Part shown: positions 61,912 through 64,000 of the stretch, one piece after another
Layout: every line of letters begins with the position of its first letter
How positions within the stretch are numbered: position 1 is the stretch's first letter
Source: Spirochaetia bacterium UBA5763
GTDB lineage: Bacteria; Spirochaetota; UBA4802; UBA5550
Direction of reading: 5' to 3'
Assembly (NCBI GenBank): GCA_002418835.1
Contig: DIEX01000031.1
Coordinates: forward strand, 103,217-167,216
DNA: 64,000 nucleotides
Notes under the pieces: model-generated
The model's input: the letters and a program-made list of their open reading frames with translations, nothing else
Told to the model about the DNA's origin: nothing
Databases searched by the model: none
Translations under genes and position numbers: made by a program

Positions 61912-63060
61912 ATGAAAATTCCATTTCACAAAGCCCTGATCGGAGAAGAGGAGGCCGGCGCTGCAGGAGATGTAATACGCAGCGGCTGGCTCACAATGGG
62001 TGAGAAGACTTTTGAATTTGAAAAGAACTTTTCGGCATATACAGGAGCACCGGATTCCATAGCTGTGAATTCCTGTACAGCAGCCCTGCATCTTGCACTG
62101 AAAGCAGCAGGTATAGGCCCGGGTGATGAGGTGATTATCCCTGCAATGACATTTATAGCCACCTGGGAGATTATCAGGTATTTTGATGCTGTGCCGGTTT
62201 TGTGTGACGTTGATAGAGACAGCTTTCTTTTAAGTATTGAGGATGTTGAAAAAAAGATTACTTCCAGAACACGGGCAATTATTCCTGTCCATTATGGCGG
62301 CGAGTCCTGTGATATGGATGCTGTTATGGATATTGCCCGGAAATATAAGCTTGCTGTAATTGAGGATGCGGCCCATGCTCTACCGACTCTTTATAAAAAG
62401 AAAATGATCGGAACAATTGGGGACATCACCTGTTTCAGTTTTTACGCGACAAAGACACTTACAACAGGTGAGGGGGGGATGATTACAACCGGCAACAGTG
62501 AATATGCCAACAGGATCAGGAGGCTCAGACTTCATGGCATTACAAAGGACGCCTGGAACAGGTATTCTGATAAAGGTTCATGGGAGTACGATGTCTCCGA
62601 GCCGGGTTATAAATATAATATAACTGATATCGCATCTGCAATAGGAATAGAACAGCTTAAAAGATGTGATTCAATGAACATCATGAGACGTGAGACAGCA
62701 CGCAGGTATAACAGCGCTTTCAGTAACACCGGGCTTCTTGATCTCTGGAGCGTGAGAGATGAGGATGAGTGCGCATGGCATCTATACCCCGTGAGGCTTA
62801 AAACTGACTCTTTAAAGATCAGCAGAAATGAATTTATAAATGACCTGAAAGCTGCGGAAATAGGTACAAGCGTCCATTATATACCGATGTACAGGTTTTC
62901 TGCATTTAAGGATTCAGGAAATAAAATCAGCGATTTTCCGAATTGTGAGGATATGTATTCAAGAGAGGTTTCTCTCCCTATATGGCCCGGGATGAGTGAA
63001 GCAGAGACGGATTATGTGATTGATACTGTAATTAAAATACTTGAAAGAAATAAAAGATGA
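61912..63060 (+). CDS. DegT/DnrJ/EryC1-family PLP aminotransferase
   Basis: 382 residues. It transfers an amino group to a keto-sugar nucleotide, typically for surface polysaccharide or O-antigen. Family marks: SGWLTMGEKTFEFEKNFSAYTGA near the N-terminus, NSCTAALHLALKAAGIGPGDEVIIPAMTFIAT, IPVHYGGESCDMD, VIEDAAHALPT and the PLP lysine in FYATKTLTTGEGGMI, then KYNITDIASAIGIEQL. The stop overlaps the start of the next gene, so they are translationally coupled. Ribosome binding site is GAGG, spaced 12 nt from the ATG. Confidence 0.9.
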   Translation: MKIPFHKALIGEEEAGAAGDVIRSGWLTMGEKTFEFEKNFSAYTGAPDSIAVNSCTAALHLALKAAGIGPGDEVIIPAMTFIATWEIIRYFDAVPVLCDVDRDSFLLSIEDVEKKITSRTRAIIPVHYGGESCDMDAVMDIARKYKLAVIEDAAHALPTLYKKKMIGTIGDITCFSFYATKTLTTGEGGMITTGNSEYANRIRRLRLHGITKDAWNRYSDKGSWEYDVSEPGYKYNITDIASAIGIEQLKRCDSMNIMRRETARRYNSAFSNTGLLDLWSVRDEDECAWHLYPVRLKTDSLKISRNEFINDLKAAEIGTSVHYIPMYRFSAFKDSGNKISDFPNCEDMYSREVSLPIWPGMSEAETDYVIDTVIKILERNKR

Positions 63061-64000
63061 AAAAGTTAAACAGAATATTAATAGTCGGAGCCGGCGAAGC
63101 AGGTGCAGCCCTTGTAAATGATCTGCGCCAGCGGGGGCTTGGTAACGGCTTAGCCGCCTTTGCAGATGATGACCAGTCAAAAATCGGAACAACCGTTGCC
63201 GGTATTGAAGTAAAGGGAAGCACGGCTGATCTGCCGGGTATCTGTTCTAACTACAGTATAACAGATGTTATAATAGCCATACCCTCTGCTAAAGCCTCTC
63301 TCATTAATAAAATCACATCAAAGGTGCTGTCGTATAACAGAGTGATTAATATACTCTTTGTTCCGTCAGCTGAGAGGTTTTTTGATACTGTGCCGATCTT
63401 TCCGTCTCTGCGGGAGTTTTCCTATTCCGACCTCCTGGGGCGTGAGGAGTTTTCAATTGACCTCGATGTAATGGAGAAGTTTTTCGAGGGGAAGTCTGTT
63501 CTGATTACCGGCGGCGGTGGGAGTATAGGCTCAGAGATATGCAGGCAGCTTCTGAAATTTAATGTGTCAAAGATTGTAGCCCTGGGACGCGGTGAGAACT
63601 CTATTTATAATCTTATGAAAGGTATGGATGAATACAGAAGGCTAATGCAGGGACGTATGCCCGGAACAGTTTACCGTATTGCCGACACCCGTGACAGGAG
63701 AATGCTTGACCGCATTTTCATGGAAGAGAAGCCTGATATAGTGTTCCACGCTGCTGCACATAAACATGTTCCGCTTATGGAGTGGAATGAACATGAGGCT
63801 CTTCAGAATAATATTCTGGGCACTGAGAATGTCCTCTCCCTCTCAGCGGAATACAATGTGCAGAAATTCATCCTTGTCTCCTCTGACAAGGCTGTGAGGC
63901 CTACTAATGTCATGGGAGCAACAAAAAGACTCTGCGAAATTATTACTTCATATTATCATGACAGGAAGAACCTTAATACTGCTGCTGTGCGTTTCGGCAA
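63057..64000 (+). CDS. FlaA1/CapD-type nucleoside-diphosphate-sugar dehydratase or epimerase, 5' part
   Basis: The gene runs off the window after 314 codons. N-terminal Rossmann-like domain (KLNRILIVGAGEAGAALVNDL, about 1-120), then an extended SDR domain with GGGGSIGSEICRQLL (about 141-155), the DTRD segment, HAAAHKHVPLMEWN and SSDKAVRPTNVMGATKR. This is the double-domain architecture of membrane-anchored or soluble FlaA1/CapD (PglF-like) UDP-GlcNAc 4,6-dehydratases; the present N-terminus shows no membrane helices, so it resembles the short soluble form. With the DegT aminotransferase it supplies amino-deoxy sugars. ATG 63057 overlaps the upstream stop by 3 bases. Confidence 0.88.
   Translation, partial: MKKLNRILIVGAGEAGAALVNDLRQRGLGNGLAAFADDDQSKIGTTVAGIEVKGSTADLPGICSNYSITDVIIAIPSAKASLINKITSKVLSYNRVINILFVPSAERFFDTVPIFPSLREFSYSDLLGREEFSIDLDVMEKFFEGKSVLITGGGGSIGSEICRQLLKFNVSKIVALGRGENSIYNLMKGMDEYRRLMQGRMPGTVYRIADTRDRRMLDRIFMEEKPDIVFHAAAHKHVPLMEWNEHEALQNNILGTENVLSLSAEYNVQKFILVSSDKAVRPTNVMGATKRLCEIITSYYHDRKNLNTAAVRFG

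Overview
The window looks like a chromosome segment of a diderm, probably anaerobic and fermentative bacterium, most likely a spirochaete or a close relative. This is inference. The basis is three large membrane hybrid histidine kinases (two of the 7TMR-DISM type), two methyl-accepting chemotaxis proteins, many lipoproteins with simple lipoboxes, outer-membrane beta-barrels, a Na+-pumping decarboxylase (OadGBA) and a 4-hydroxybutyrate dehydrogenase. I saw no rRNA, tRNA, CRISPR array, phage block or intact transposase. Most gene starts have clear AGGAG-type ribosome binding sites.

Layout. 0-11 kb is a worn accessory region: a 230-bp direct repeat flanks a histidine kinase and a lipoprotein, followed by a secreted metzincin-like protease with a duplicated module, a toxin-antitoxin pair whose MazF-type toxin has an in-frame stop, and a junction where a truncated AraC-type regulator abuts the tail of an acyl-CoA synthetase. 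11-20.5 kb is mostly signalling: amidase, two diguanylate cyclases, a second 7TMR-DISM kinase and a chemoreceptor. 20.8-26 kb is envelope: two paralogous small beta-barrels around a glutaredoxin-CAP-MORN fusion and small secreted proteins.

26-45 kb is carbon metabolism: PaaI-type thioesterase, long-chain acyl-CoA ligase, 4-hydroxybutyrate dehydrogenase with an upstream permease, an AidB-like acyl-CoA dehydrogenase, a GntP permease with a TPR protein and glycerate 2-kinase, an acyl-ACP thioesterase, an alpha/beta hydrolase and oadGBA. The permease-dehydrogenase pair has a sigma-54 type -24/-12 element and three copies of a GTTTCA-N4-TGAAAC palindrome 190-430 bp upstream, the classic arrangement for enhancer-dependent control. 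45-49 kb carries a Cache-type chemoreceptor and a third hybrid kinase with an ABC-type sensor domain.

49-61 kb, nearly all on the minus strand, joins lipid-related enzymes (family I CoA-transferase, two MaoC-like hotdog proteins) to a putative surface uptake operon (cadherin-like lipoprotein, FadL-family barrel, six-FN3 lipoprotein), with an upstream TetR regulator and TetR-like operator halves. From 61 kb on a polysaccharide locus begins: DegT-type aminotransferase and a FlaA1/CapD-type dehydratase that runs off the end. A 196-bp MITE-like element with terminal inverted repeats occurs three times between 28.8 and 39 kb.
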